From Exilibacterium tricleocarpae (GTDB lineage: Bacteria > Pseudomonadota > Gammaproteobacteria > Pseudomonadales > Cellvibrionaceae): a DNA stretch of 64,000 nt. A program made the translations under genes and the position numbers. The stretch spans positions 18,375 through 82,374 of the forward strand of contig NZ_ML660095.1 of assembly GCF_007004655.1 (NCBI RefSeq), given 5' to 3'. The notes beneath the pieces are model-generated. The model had not been told where the DNA came from. It did not search any database and saw only the letters and a program-made list of their open reading frames with translations. Positions 1-9,286 of this stretch are shown piece by piece (positions within the stretch are counted from its first letter, which is position 1; each line of letters starts with the position of its first letter).

Positions 1-72
1 TTTATACTGACTAGTAAAAGCAGTCTCCAGACGCTCAGACAACAATGCGTAATAGTGTTTGGCAATATTCAT
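1..72 (-). CDS. Truncated gene, N-terminal 24 codons only
   Basis: A gene on the minus strand starts at 72 and runs off the left edge. Its product begins MNIAKHYYALLSERL. An AGAGG ribosome site lies a few bases upstream, and the gene sits 44 bp downstream of the nucleoside phosphorylase, so it is probably the next member of that operon. Too little is visible to assign a function. Confidence 0.5.
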   Translation of the reverse strand, partial: MNIAKHYYALLSERLETAFTSQYK

Positions 73-116
73 ATCATCCTCTCATTTATCTGTTCACGTT
101 GTCTTAGGGGCGATAA

Positions 117-860
117 CTACAGTTGCGTAGTAGTTACCGCCCGCAGTGCAACGGTAAAGAGATCCTGCTCGCTGACTTCCATGTCGCGATGGTCGATTTT
201 TTGATGCTTAAGGCTGTTTACTGTTGCTACGCAGAGACTGCCGGCCTTGCAGCCCAATACCCGGCCCACAGTCAACAGTGCCGATGTTTCCATATCGACA
301 GCTACAACACCCTGTTCGCTGAGCGTGTGCAGGTTTTTTTGTACGCGCTGATCAGTAGACTTTTCTATGGAAAACATATCGCGATAAAAGCCATCGTAAC
401 TGGCGAAATTGCCTACCCGATAATTGTGTCCATTCTCTTTGATCGCATTGATGGATGCGCTGATAACATCCAGATCGGCAATTGCCTCATAATCTGCGGG
501 GGCGTAAGCATTTGACGTTCCCTCATGGCGCTGGGCTTTATCGGCAATAATAAAGTCGCCAAGCTCAATGGGGGGTAATGCTATGGCTGTGCCGATGCGT
601 AAAAAAACTCTGGCGCCCAGGGTGTAGAGTTCGTGCATCACAATCGCGGCGATGGGTGCACCCATTCCAAATGCGGCCACCGTAATACCGGTACCCTGAT
701 AGGAGCCGGTAATCGTCATCAGCCCGCGGTTAACCGGAAAAACCTGTACGTCGTCAAGCAGGTCCTGAAGCCGTGAAACCCTGGCGGGGTCACCAACCAG
801 TATCACCCGATCGGCAATTTGCTGGCTGCTGCAGCCGATATACCATGCTTTTTTTTCCAT
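117..860 (-). CDS. Nucleoside phosphorylase, uridine phosphorylase family
   Basis: Cytosolic enzyme of 247 residues expected to split a nucleoside with phosphate into base and (deoxy)ribose 1-phosphate. Seen: the phosphate-binding GDPAR near residues 23-27, RIGT at 88-91, and VDMETSALL near 188-196, which matches the ribose-binding Met-Glu of the PNP/UDP family. Length fits Udp (about 250). Spacing and motifs resemble uridine phosphorylase more than hexameric DeoD, but base specificity cannot be read. It lies 38 bp downstream of a PfkB-type kinase in the same orientation. With the kinase, hydrolase and divergent transporter genes it suggests uptake and salvage of a nucleoside or related compound (inference). 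Confidence 0.85.
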   Translation of the reverse strand: MEKKAWYIGCSSQQIADRVILVGDPARVSRLQDLLDDVQVFPVNRGLMTITGSYQGTGITVAAFGMGAPIAAIVMHELYTLGARVFLRIGTAIALPPIELGDFIIADKAQRHEGTSNAYAPADYEAIADLDVISASINAIKENGHNYRVGNFASYDGFYRDMFSIEKSTDQRVQKNLHTLSEQGVVAVDMETSALLTVGRVLGCKAGSLCVATVNSLKHQKIDHRDMEVSEQDLFTVALRAVTTTQL

Positions 861-898
861 TGTCCTGCTCGCCCGTCGAACCCTGTTTTAATCGTTGC

Positions 899-1753
899 TC
901 AGTCGGTCTCTACACGTTGGCCTAACATTGCTTGCACAGCGTCTATGCCAGCCCTGCCTATTGCGGCCAGACTTTTCTCACCGTTCATGATGGCGGCCAG
1001 GCAGGCACCTGCCAATGTATCCCCGGCGCCACAAGTGTCTTTTACAGCCAGATGAGTAACGTTAAGCGAATGGCGCTCTTCGCCTTGACAGACCAACACG
1101 TCACCGGCACCTCGTGTTTCAATGACTAGTGGAGGCGGTTTTGCCCTGCTTTTTATCGCATCGTCAATCCAACCCCGCTCATGCAGATTGCAGAAAATAT
1201 AATCTGCCCGTTGTCCGAGTGCTTCGCGCAGGTCCTCCGAGTAAGACAGGGGATCGTTTTTGGCTACCCAGGCGATTGCGGTTTCGGCTCGTGCCAGCGA
1301 CAATGCCCGTAACCCTATCTGTGCCGGACCGACGGTAATGCAAAGTAGGTCCGCTTTTCGTATCAGCTCCGACTGAGCAACCGTCAATGCTTCACGACCC
1401 ATAAACCCCGGGTCAAAACAGCAGCCGCAGCTGCCATCTTGTTGGTATAACATCAGGCATATCGGCGTAGAACCCGGCTTAACCACAGCAACCCCAGTCT
1501 CTCGGATGCCGTCGCCTTTTATAGAGCGGCAAAACAACTTACCCATCTCATCGCTGCCGATCCAGGTCACAATGGAAGTTTTTACCCCGGTCTGTGCCAG
1601 GCTACGGCCTACATAGCGCGGCGAGCCGCCGGGGCGAGGAAAGTTATCCTCCGGTCTGCTCTTGATCATCACCGTATGATCGCCCTGGAGCTGGCCATCG
1701 AGAATTACGGGGTAATCCAACGAAGCGTAACCGGTAACGACTGCGCTTTTCAT
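899..1753 (-). CDS. PfkB/ribokinase family sugar or nucleoside kinase
   Basis: Cytosolic ATP-dependent kinase of 284 residues. The C-terminal signature DTCGAGDTLAGACLAAI (about 239-255) contains the GAGD anion hole and catalytic Asp (about 245) of the PfkB family; an N-terminal glycine-rich PRPGGSPRYVG stretch fits the sugar-binding part. I chose ATG at 1753 rather than an in-frame upstream start because GGAGG lies just upstream and the ATG overlaps the stop of the preceding gene by 4 bases (ATGA), showing translational coupling. Substrate unknown: ribokinase, nucleoside kinase and pseudouridine kinase all belong to this family. Confidence 0.85.
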   Translation of the reverse strand: MKSAVVTGYASLDYPVILDGQLQGDHTVMIKSRPEDNFPRPGGSPRYVGRSLAQTGVKTSIVTWIGSDEMGKLFCRSIKGDGIRETGVAVVKPGSTPICLMLYQQDGSCGCCFDPGFMGREALTVAQSELIRKADLLCITVGPAQIGLRALSLARAETAIAWVAKNDPLSYSEDLREALGQRADYIFCNLHERGWIDDAIKSRAKPPPLVIETRGAGDVLVCQGEERHSLNVTHLAVKDTCGAGDTLAGACLAAIMNGEKSLAAIGRAGIDAVQAMLGQRVETD

Positions 1754-2340
1754 GATAACGCGTCCTCCGCCTCTGCAAGGGTCACTGCCCATCCCATATA
1801 ACGGTCGATGTCCTCCAAAGCTGCATCTGCCAGATGGGGGCGATTGGAATTCACCGCCTGCCGGGGAACCAGGCAGCGATATCCCAGTGAAAACGCATCC
1901 TGGACGGTTGCCCGAACGCAGACATTGGCTTTGACGCCGGCGATAACCAGGCGACTAATACTCTTTTCCCGCAACAGTAAGTCGAGGTCAGTGGCAAAGA
2001 AGGCACTCATCCGGCGCTTGTCGATAAGGAATTCGTTGCTGTTGCCCGCGGGCCCAAAGCCTTTGAAAAACGCCGCATCATGGCTGCCGACAATGCAATG
2101 CTCCGGTAACTTTGCGTACTCAAAGTCTTCTACATCCGGTCGATGTTGTTCGCTGACATGCACTACCAACCGATCCGATGCGCGGGCGCGCCGCAGTAAG
2201 CGGTGTAAGTTGGGCACTATCTCAGTGGCAGCCTCGTAGTAATTGCTGCCAGCGGGGTGAAAGAAAGAGTTCTGTATATCGACCAGCACCAAAGCCGTCG
2301 ATGCGCCTGTCACGAGGTGACTTCTCCAGTCAGTGTTCAT
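1750..2340 (-). CDS. Isochorismatase-family cysteine hydrolase
   Basis: Predicted 196-residue cytosolic amidohydrolase. The family triad is visible: Asp21 in LVDIQNSFF, Lys108 in IDKRRMSAF, and Cys141 in GVKANVCVRATVQDAF. The last motif resembles RutB, the ureidoacrylate hydrolase of pyrimidine breakdown, but also nicotinamidases and other members, so the substrate is open. Its start overlaps the stop of the GntR regulator (ATGA) and its stop overlaps the kinase start, so three genes are tightly coupled. In this setting it may hydrolyse an amide or ureide released from the imported compound (inference). Confidence 0.85.
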   Translation of the reverse strand: MNTDWRSHLVTGASTALVLVDIQNSFFHPAGSNYYEAATEIVPNLHRLLRRARASDRLVVHVSEQHRPDVEDFEYAKLPEHCIVGSHDAAFFKGFGPAGNSNEFLIDKRRMSAFFATDLDLLLREKSISRLVIAGVKANVCVRATVQDAFSLGYRCLVPRQAVNSNRPHLADAALEDIDRYMGWAVTLAEAEDALS

Positions 2341-3149
2341 GTTGTTGTAGTCTTTTGATCTTGCTCGGGCAGGGAAACCGAGGCAATGTCTGCTACCCCG
2401 TAGGTTCGCACCAGTCGGGTGTCGTAGGTGTAGGAGTCGCCGAGATAAATCGCTTCAACCAATTCCAATAGCTGGCCGTCGGGATCAAACGTTCGGCGGT
2501 GCACCATCATCACGGCCGCAGGTGCGGCAATTTTAAGTAGCTCAGCCTCTGCGTCGCTGGCGAGTCTTGACTGCACGCTTTCCTCTGCGTTGTCGATCAC
2601 ATAGCCTGCATCGCCGATGGCCTGGTACAGAGAGAAATTTACCGCTTCGCGCAGGCGTTTACCCTTGGTATTCAGCGCTGGAATGTTACCGGCGACCGCC
2701 AGTGGAATAAGGCTTTTGTGCACCGCCCAGGGAATATCGTCCACCAACCTGACCCGGTGCAACAACACCGCCGGTTCATGGCAACCATACTGCATCGCTT
2801 CATCACGCTGTAACTGGCGTAATTCAAGCAGTTGCTGAGATGGCACCCGCCCCTGCTTTAGCACGGTTTCAGCAAAGCCCTGCAGAAACCCCGGCTGGCG
2901 GTGAAGCGCGGGGCGGCTGACAAAGGTTCCGACCCCCTGGCGCCTTTGCGCCAGCCCCTCCTGCAGCAGCAGCTCTATCGCCTTGACGACCGTACCCCGG
3001 CTTACACCGTAGTCTTGCGACAGTATTGTTTCACTCGGCAACAAGTCTCCCGGCTGCCACTCTTGGGCGGCAATCCCCGCCCGCAGGCGATCGGCCAGCT
3101 GCAGGTAAAGGGGCTGCTGATTTTTATGCCGGTGTAAGGTTTTCTTCAT
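2337..3149 (-). CDS. GntR-family transcriptional regulator (HutC/UTRA type)
   Basis: DNA-binding repressor of 270 residues, first gene of its operon. The winged helix spans about residues 18-80, with the typical LPSETILSQDYGVSRGTV and a wing ending RRQGVGTFV; the rest fits a UTRA ligand-binding domain. It sits beside a perfect 24-bp palindrome (3181-3204) that overlaps both divergent promoters, so it most likely represses itself, the salvage genes and the receptor-transporter pair until the imported compound or a product binds (inference). Confidence 0.9.
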   Translation of the reverse strand: MKKTLHRHKNQQPLYLQLADRLRAGIAAQEWQPGDLLPSETILSQDYGVSRGTVVKAIELLLQEGLAQRRQGVGTFVSRPALHRQPGFLQGFAETVLKQGRVPSQQLLELRQLQRDEAMQYGCHEPAVLLHRVRLVDDIPWAVHKSLIPLAVAGNIPALNTKGKRLREAVNFSLYQAIGDAGYVIDNAEESVQSRLASDAEAELLKIAAPAAVMMVHRRTFDPDGQLLELVEAIYLGDSYTYDTRLVRTYGVADIASVSLPEQDQKTTTT

Positions 3150-3169
3150 AGTTAGCTCCCAGGGGTAAA

Positions 3170-3198
3170 ATTATGATAACGACCACTTGACTAGTCAA
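3170..3198 (-). promoter_or_regulatory. Sigma70-type promoter of the GntR operon
   Basis: On the minus strand TTGACT (3198-3193) is followed after exactly 17 bp by CATAAT (3175-3170). The -35 box lies inside the palindromic operator. The transcript would begin about 15-20 bp before the regulator gene. Confidence 0.7.
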
Positions 3199-3204
3199 GT
3201 GGTC
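3181..3204. promoter_or_regulatory. Perfect 24-bp palindromic operator
   Basis: The half-site GACCACTTGACT is followed directly by its exact reverse complement. It lies between the divergent regulator and receptor genes and contains the -35 element of both. GntR/HutC proteins bind such palindromes as dimers, so this is the likely operator of the neighbouring regulator. Confidence 0.85.
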
Positions 3205-3215
3205 TTTTATATATT
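3187..3215 (+). promoter_or_regulatory. Sigma70-type promoter of the TonB receptor-MFS pair
   Basis: TTGACT (3187-3192), 17 bp, TATATT (3210-3215). The -35 is the other half of the same palindrome. Transcription would start near 3222, giving a leader of about 110 nt before the receptor start at 3336. Confidence 0.7.
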
Positions 3216-3335
3216 TTTGCCATGCCGCTATCAAAGCCTGTTGTGCAGCATGCACATAACGAAAAGGGGTTTCTGGCTCGTATGTAAAGGAAGTGGTTTC
3301 TAAATCATATGAAAAATAAAAGAGAGGCAAAGTGT

Positions 3336-5645
3336 ATGAAACCTCAACGTTATTTACGCCATTCAGGATTTACACCTACCTTCATCTTTACTGTGTTTGC
3401 CGTAGCCGCCACCACTAACAGCACCCAGGCCAACGATAACGCGCTATTGGAGGAAGTCGTGGTCACCGCGCAGAAACGTGAGCAAAGCCTCGACGATATA
3501 GGTATTGCTATCGATGCCTTTACCGGCCAGCAACTGCGTGAAAGCGGGGCCAATTCACTGCTGGATATCAGTCAGTTATCGCCCGGCTTGAACATTCGCG
3601 GCCCATTCGGCGACTTCGGGTATCCTATCATCACCCTGCGCGGTGTAAACACTGATGGTTTTATCGAAACATTGCCACAGTCCACGGCTGTTTATGCCGA
3701 TGGTGTTTATCTTTCGCAGCCGCCAATGCTGGGTTTTCGCATGCTGGATTTGGAGCGGGTGGAAGTGCTTAAAGGCCCTCAGGGCACGCTCTATGGGCGC
3801 AATACGATTGCCGGTGCTGTCAACTTTGTGGCCAATCGACCCACGTTCGAGCGTGAAGGTTATGTGAATGCCGGCTACGGTCGATACAATCGTTTCACGC
3901 TCGAAACCGCTCACGGCGGTGCCCTGTCCGAAACCGTCGCCGGGCGCATTGCCGTTAAGTATTTGCGCCAGACCGACAGTCCTCTAACGAATTTGAATCC
4001 CGATGTCGGCGATGGCGGCGAGCTTGATCAGGTGTCCGGTCGCTTGTCTCTGTTGTTTGAACCTAGTGATGAGGTGGAGTTGCTGGTCCAGGTGTATGCC
4101 GGCAGGGATGAATCCGATGTCTGGCCTTTTGCGCTTATTCCAGGTGGTGAGGACACCGATGGCGATGGTATTCCCGATCGACTTTGTAATGAGTTTTTCA
4201 CCGGCAATGTCAGCGCCGCGCAGCGCAACTGCCTGGCCGGAGACCCATTTGGCAGTGGCGACACCTTTAATGATACCGATGGCGATCCCTACACCATCAA
4301 TCAGAATGCTATCGGCCGGCACAACAATGAATCCGTCGGCGCAATGGTTGAGTTAAATTGGGACTTGGGCGACATGGGGTTTACTTCCGTTACCGGCTGG
4401 GACGACTTCAGCCGCCGCGATGAACTGGATGAGGATGCCGGCCCGACCACGGCGATTGATAATGTGCGCAGCTCCGATATTAAACAGTTTTCACAGGAGC
4501 TGCGTCTGTCGTCCGGCGACGCTGCGGCGATGACCTGGCTGGCGGGCCTGTATTTTTCCGATGATGAACTGACCGGCGACCCCTCATTTGATTCCGGCGG
4601 CCGTCGTGATACCTCCACGCTTGAAACAAGAACCTACGGCCTCTACGGTCAGGTGGAATACCCGCTCAGCGATGATTTAACGCTTATAGCAGGTGGGCGC
4701 TACACGCAGGTGGAGCGTGATTTCAGCTATCGGACCAATGGTTTTTTTGCAGCCCCGGCATTGCAGGCCGGTATTACGGACGATTTTAGCGATGGCGACT
4801 GGTCCGGAAAAATAGGCTTGGACTGGCGTGTCAGTGAGGATACCCTGGTCTACGCCAGCGTTTCCCGCGGCTTTAATGCGGGTACCTACAACAGCCAGTT
4901 TATCGACGCCGTTATTGATATCGACCCGACATCCTCCGAAACCATCGTGGCTTATGAGACCGGCATCAAAACCAAGTTCGCCAATGGCAGAGCCAGCCTG
5001 GAAGCTTCGACTTATTTTTATGATTATCAGGATATTCAGGTTGTTGCCGTCGTACCGCGGGGTACTATCGATGCCAATGTGCTCACTAATGCCGACGGTG
5101 CTGATTTGTATGGCTTCGAGACACAACTGCGACTGCTGCCTACGGACTGGCTCGATATCAACCTGGGCATCAGCTATATCAATAGCGAGCTTGGCGAGCT
5201 TTCTTCACCGGCGCCCGGCACCGGGCTTGACAGCCCTGCCCCCTTTAACGGCGATCCCTTTGCCGGTGGACAGATTGTTGATCTGGAAGGCGAGAGTCTG
5301 CCAAACGCTCCCGAATGGAGTTTTAACTCATCGTTTACTGTGACCTTACCTGTCAATGGCCAGTATGATTTTGTCGCTCGGGCCGATATCAGTTGGGAAG
5401 ACGAGATCAAAAGAGACCTAATCGGCACCCGGGCGCTTTATACTGAGGATCACTGGAATGTGGATGCCAGTTTTAGTGTGCAGACCGCCGATGACAAATG
5501 GCGTTTTTCCGTGTGGGGAAAAAATCTCGCTGACGAAACCTGGATTACCGAGGCTTACCAGGTCCTCGGCTTCGGTTTTTATATTGCCGGTGCCAACTAT
5601 AATTATCCGCGCACCTTTGGTTTAAGCGTGGATTATGGCTATTAA
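3336..5645 (+). CDS. TonB-dependent outer-membrane receptor
   Basis: Outer-membrane beta-barrel transporter of 769 residues using energy from a TonB complex. The first about 32 residues form a signal peptide. A TonB-box-like EEVVVTAQKR (about 39-48) is followed by a plug domain with LERVEVLKGPQGTLYGRN, then a long barrel ending in Tyr. The EEVVVTAQKREQSL start is typical of the large receptor family in Cellvibrio and sphingomonads that imports organic compounds. I prefer ATG 3336 over 3309 because GAGAGG lies 9 bp upstream. The stop overlaps the MFS gene by 11 bases. The ligand is unknown; neighbours suggest a nucleoside-like compound. Confidence 0.95.
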   Translation: MKPQRYLRHSGFTPTFIFTVFAVAATTNSTQANDNALLEEVVVTAQKREQSLDDIGIAIDAFTGQQLRESGANSLLDISQLSPGLNIRGPFGDFGYPIITLRGVNTDGFIETLPQSTAVYADGVYLSQPPMLGFRMLDLERVEVLKGPQGTLYGRNTIAGAVNFVANRPTFEREGYVNAGYGRYNRFTLETAHGGALSETVAGRIAVKYLRQTDSPLTNLNPDVGDGGELDQVSGRLSLLFEPSDEVELLVQVYAGRDESDVWPFALIPGGEDTDGDGIPDRLCNEFFTGNVSAAQRNCLAGDPFGSGDTFNDTDGDPYTINQNAIGRHNNESVGAMVELNWDLGDMGFTSVTGWDDFSRRDELDEDAGPTTAIDNVRSSDIKQFSQELRLSSGDAAAMTWLAGLYFSDDELTGDPSFDSGGRRDTSTLETRTYGLYGQVEYPLSDDLTLIAGGRYTQVERDFSYRTNGFFAAPALQAGITDDFSDGDWSGKIGLDWRVSEDTLVYASVSRGFNAGTYNSQFIDAVIDIDPTSSETIVAYETGIKTKFANGRASLEASTYFYDYQDIQVVAVVPRGTIDANVLTNADGADLYGFETQLRLLPTDWLDINLGISYINSELGELSSPAPGTGLDSPAPFNGDPFAGGQIVDLEGESLPNAPEWSFNSSFTVTLPVNGQYDFVARADISWEDEIKRDLIGTRALYTEDHWNVDASFSVQTADDKWRFSVWGKNLADETWITEAYQVLGFGFYIAGANYNYPRTFGLSVDYGY

Positions 5646-6780
5646 CAGCGACAGTCCATCAATCCGCGCCGGTGCGCTGGCACTCTATACCGCGGGTGGA
5701 CTGTTCTGGGCATTTCTCCCTTACTTTATCGGCCTGCAAACGGATGCCGGAGGGTTGTCCCAGACTCAGGCAGGTTCGCTGGGCTCCGGCTACCTGTTGG
5801 GCTTTACCCTGGCATCTGCCGGTGCGCTCTGGTGGGTGCCGCGCTTTAACTGGCGACGGGTAAATCTGGCCGGCGCGGTGATAATCATAGCGGCCCTGGC
5901 TGTGCTTCAGGACACAGACTCTTATAGCGTGAGCCTGCTGGCGGTTATTGCCGTCGGGGTTATGATGGGGTCGTTCTGGGCTATCTACTACCGTATTTTC
6001 GCCGCTACCGCCAACCCCGATCGTAACTATGCTATAGGTATTGTTGTTTCCTATACCGTCCTGGCCGTTGTTTCTTACGTTATCGGTAGCTATATTATTC
6101 CCGCCAGCGGCCTCAAGGGGGCGGCTTACACTCTTGGTGTGGCCATTATCCTGCTGGCGAGCATTGGCCTGTTGATACCTAAAAACCTGGCAGAAGAAAA
6201 AGTGGAGGCCGGTTATTCTTACCGCCCCTCACGATCCATTGTTCTGGCTCTGATCGGCATTCTCACCACCGGTCTGGCGTTTGCGTCGGTCTGGGCCTTT
6301 GCCGAGCGCATTGGTGTTACGGCGGGCCTGTCGCGGGATGCCGTCAGCCCGGTTATTGCCTCTAATCTGCTGGCCGCCGCCGCGGGGTCGGTACTGGCAA
6401 CCCTGCTCGGCACGCGGTTGGGTCGCAGATTCTCCCTTTTTGCCGGTTTCATCGTTATGGCTGTCGCAGTTTTTATGCTCTTTGGTGCGACATCTGTGTG
6501 GCTCTATGCCGGAGGTTTGATTGGGCTCGGTTTTGGGATTGGTTTTGTAATGCCCTATCAAATGGCGTTGATCGCTGTGCTCGACAGCAAAGGGCATTTT
6601 GTGGTGTTGATTGCCGCGGTGCAGGGTTTGGGTTCTGCGGCGGGACCATTGCTGGGAGGGCTGGCGGCGGATATTTCCGGTGTGGATGCGTTGTTGGTCT
6701 TTGTGCTGTGTACACTTGCCTTGAGTGCTGTCGCTTTTGCTTTGGTTGGGAGTGAGGTACCGGATTATAGGGAGGTCTGA
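5635..6780 (+). CDS. MFS transporter
   Basis: Inner-membrane carrier of 381 residues with about 12 hydrophobic segments. No sugar-porter signature is seen. It overlaps the receptor stop by 11 bases, so the two are co-translated: receptor brings the solute into the periplasm, this protein moves it into the cytoplasm (inference). Its last about 45 codons and the bases just after the stop recur, diverged, at 10800-10937. Confidence 0.9.
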   Translation: MAINSDSPSIRAGALALYTAGGLFWAFLPYFIGLQTDAGGLSQTQAGSLGSGYLLGFTLASAGALWWVPRFNWRRVNLAGAVIIIAALAVLQDTDSYSVSLLAVIAVGVMMGSFWAIYYRIFAATANPDRNYAIGIVVSYTVLAVVSYVIGSYIIPASGLKGAAYTLGVAIILLASIGLLIPKNLAEEKVEAGYSYRPSRSIVLALIGILTTGLAFASVWAFAERIGVTAGLSRDAVSPVIASNLLAAAAGSVLATLLGTRLGRRFSLFAGFIVMAVAVFMLFGATSVWLYAGGLIGLGFGIGFVMPYQMALIAVLDSKGHFVVLIAAVQGLGSAAGPLLGGLAADISGVDALLVFVLCTLALSAVAFALVGSEVPDYREV

Positions 6781-7322
6781 GTTGTGTCATGATTACCCCT
6801 CTGTGGTTTACTAGCAAGTTGTATATGAAAGGCATTGAATCTGTGTGGTGTTTATAAAATTAATTTTGAGCGGCGCATTTACGTTTGCGAATCACTGACC
6901 CACATAATCTGACTCCAAAAAAGTACCTGTGAAAGATTGACTTGATATATTTGTTGCCTGGTGTGAGTTTTAGTAGTTTTGCCATCGATTGGTTATGAAA
7001 AAGCTCATCGCAGGGGGTAAAAAACTTTATCGATCTTTTTACTCCAAGCGATGAATGCGGATAGTCCGTGTCAGACCAGTGTTGGCGGAGTTGCCTTGAT
7101 AAGAATTATACGTGACGCAAGCTCCTAGTGACGCTTTGTAAGTGTTGTCCCGGCATGCGGATAAATAATGGAGGCAAGAAGAGACATCGCACCTGAAAAT
7201 CGCTAGATCAAGGACCGCCAATGGTTCACGCTGTTATTAAGACTCGATTGGAGATATTGATACGGGGTATTGGCTCCTTCGGGTCGTCTGGGTAGTATTT
7301 GAGCAAGAGATATCCGCGTATG
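6781..7322. other. Gene-free stretch at the start of the accessory region
   Basis: 542 bp between convergent genes. I find no convincing ORF, tRNA or strong hairpin. It is more AT-rich than the genes to the left and marks the change to accessory DNA. Confidence 0.5.
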
Positions 7323-8861
7323 TCAGTCTGGCGCTATAACAGATGACTGTTCTTGCTCGTCAACGGGTGGACTGTCCTCTTTCCTGCGTACCATTCCAGA
7401 GATAATCAGCTCCTTGATCCGCTTCCGTTCATACAGTGGGGAAAATGTACGCATTACACGCTTCCAGTCGGAATCATGCACTGTCAGTGCATCTAGAAAG
7501 CGGCGGGCGACTGACTTGGTGGTGGTTTCACTACTAAGAAAGCCAACTAGTTTTTTTAATATTGCTCCGTGCTCTTTGGAGATTACCGGTATTGGTTCTA
7601 TTTTTTTCTTTGCAAAGCTGTCTCCTAGTGTTTCATTTAGTGTGGCTTGCTGGCGCGTTTCACCTGCATGAATAATATAGGTTCCGAGCGCCATGTAGTT
7701 GGTAATATCCCTATTCCAGATCCTTTCGTAGCGATCACAGATGGTTTTTCGGTAAATTTTTACTCTATTTTTTGTAATCCTTTCTCCCGGCCTTACTTCT
7801 ACAGGGTAAGCGTCCTCTACTACTGCAAATTTATCTTCTGCTAGCGGTGGAACCCAGGATTCACCTCGGCCCAGATGTCCCGATGACGGTGGGTAACCCA
7901 ACGCGTACATATAGGTGGTGCAAGCCAGGCAGGAGGATATCTTGGTGGTGGCCTCCCCCACTGTCACTTCATAGGGAGTGCTCCAGGGTCCGTGTCTGAC
8001 GCACATATGTATGGCAGCACTCATACCATGAATATAGCCGACCTTTTCTCTGCCGTAGCCTCCGATAGGCTCCAGAGCGGGTAGAGGTCCCATGCCGCCG
8101 TCGCCTAAAGCCCTCAAATTTCTAAACGGCTGATCATGATCATTATCCTTGCCGCCGAGGACTCCCCATGGAATGTTGGGCGACGCGTCATTTTCGGTGG
8201 GATTCCATTCTTTGTCGGCACGAAAAACCCTGAGTGGTGGCCGTGTGTTTTGTGCCTCATTGGGAGTATCAGCATATTTATAACTCAATTCCACCTCATC
8301 ATCCCAAATCCCTATATAGGCTCCTCGTCCTGTATAAATATTATTTTCTTCTGCCCAGCTTTTGTCTTTGTCTCTCAGTTTTTTCAATAATTCCTTGGTT
8401 TGCCATGACCGAGGTTCCTTGTCCCTGGCAGGTCCCGTCAGTCCAGCTCCTCCTTTTCTGCCGGTGATCAACTCGCCGGCTCCCTCCTTTTGCGACTGCC
8501 GGTCTTTTAGCCAAGCCCCCATTCCACCCTCGAACCGATCGAGAATATCTTGCAGGCAGGCCATTACAGTAAAAAACTCCTGTTGCTCCCGGGCGTTTTT
8601 CATAGACCAGATATCTTCGGCGGTGCGGCCATACTCGTCCCGCTTTCTACCCTTAGGCCAGCCTATACTCTTGGCAAGTTCGGCTTCATCTTCTGGCATT
8701 TTTTCGTACTCTACATCATAAGAAAATGGCTGGCGTTGATAATAACGGGTAGCCGCCAAGCCCAGAATGACGCAAGTAATAATTACGTCCGCTTCAAGCT
8801 TTACTTCAGAAAATTCTGCTGTCTCAGTGTGGTTGATTAAGCTTTGGTAAGTCCGCGCCAT
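7323..8861 (-). CDS. Unrecognised 512-residue protein with a CxxC motif
   Basis: I do not recognise this family. The product has a hydrophobic stretch near residues 28-38 but no clear signal peptide, a charged middle, and a striking SSCLACTTYMYALGYPP segment preceded by HMCVRHGPW. A CxxC after a His region recalls metal-binding deaminase folds or a zinc site, but the usual H-x-E is not evident, so this is only a suggestion. The start at 8861 has GGAGAG five bases upstream. It faces away from the 212-residue gene at 9287. Lower GC and odd composition relative to flanks suggest transfer. Confidence 0.75.
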   Translation of the reverse strand: MARTYQSLINHTETAEFSEVKLEADVIITCVILGLAATRYYQRQPFSYDVEYEKMPEDEAELAKSIGWPKGRKRDEYGRTAEDIWSMKNAREQQEFFTVMACLQDILDRFEGGMGAWLKDRQSQKEGAGELITGRKGGAGLTGPARDKEPRSWQTKELLKKLRDKDKSWAEENNIYTGRGAYIGIWDDEVELSYKYADTPNEAQNTRPPLRVFRADKEWNPTENDASPNIPWGVLGGKDNDHDQPFRNLRALGDGGMGPLPALEPIGGYGREKVGYIHGMSAAIHMCVRHGPWSTPYEVTVGEATTKISSCLACTTYMYALGYPPSSGHLGRGESWVPPLAEDKFAVVEDAYPVEVRPGERITKNRVKIYRKTICDRYERIWNRDITNYMALGTYIIHAGETRQQATLNETLGDSFAKKKIEPIPVISKEHGAILKKLVGFLSSETTTKSVARRFLDALTVHDSDWKRVMRTFSPLYERKRIKELIISGMVRRKEDSPPVDEQEQSSVIAPD

Positions 8862-9286
8862 TTTTACTCTCCATTTAAGTTTTCCCAGAGTCTTTTCGAT
8901 AGTGCTATTTGAGTCGTCAGAGATGTATCGGCCGCTGGTAGTGCTTAATAGTTGCCTGTTTATCGGTAAGGCAGGATTTATACCAATCGGTATAACTGTT
9001 CTTGAATTGGCATTGTGTATTTAACGTCGTGATGTAAAGATGCTAAGCCCACCAAGGAAATGGCTTTTTCTTGGTATAAAGTATCAGGACGGCTCAGTAT
9101 GACGTCGATAGATATTTGATGGACGATTGCAGCCACCGGCAGCCGTCTCTTGGAGAGCTCCGGCCATCTGAGGATAGATAATCTCCTTGTTGTTACTGCT
9201 TGTCTGCACGTGTTATTAGATGCAGGTGTTGAACTCGGTATTAAATTTGCATTCAAGAAACTGTCTGCTTTTCTGGAGATGAAAAG
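8862..9286. other. Divergent intergenic region
   Basis: 425 bp between two divergent unknown genes. Short overlapping ORFs here lack ribosome sites and look accidental. The promoters of both genes should lie here, but I cannot place them with confidence. Confidence 0.4.

Noticed and set aside
123..515. 130-codon plus-strand frame opposite the nucleoside phosphorylase
   Set aside because: Antisense shadow of a gene with clear family motifs; no ribosome site.
3124..3330. 68-codon minus-strand frame covering the operator
   Set aside because: It spans the palindrome and both promoters and has no family features.
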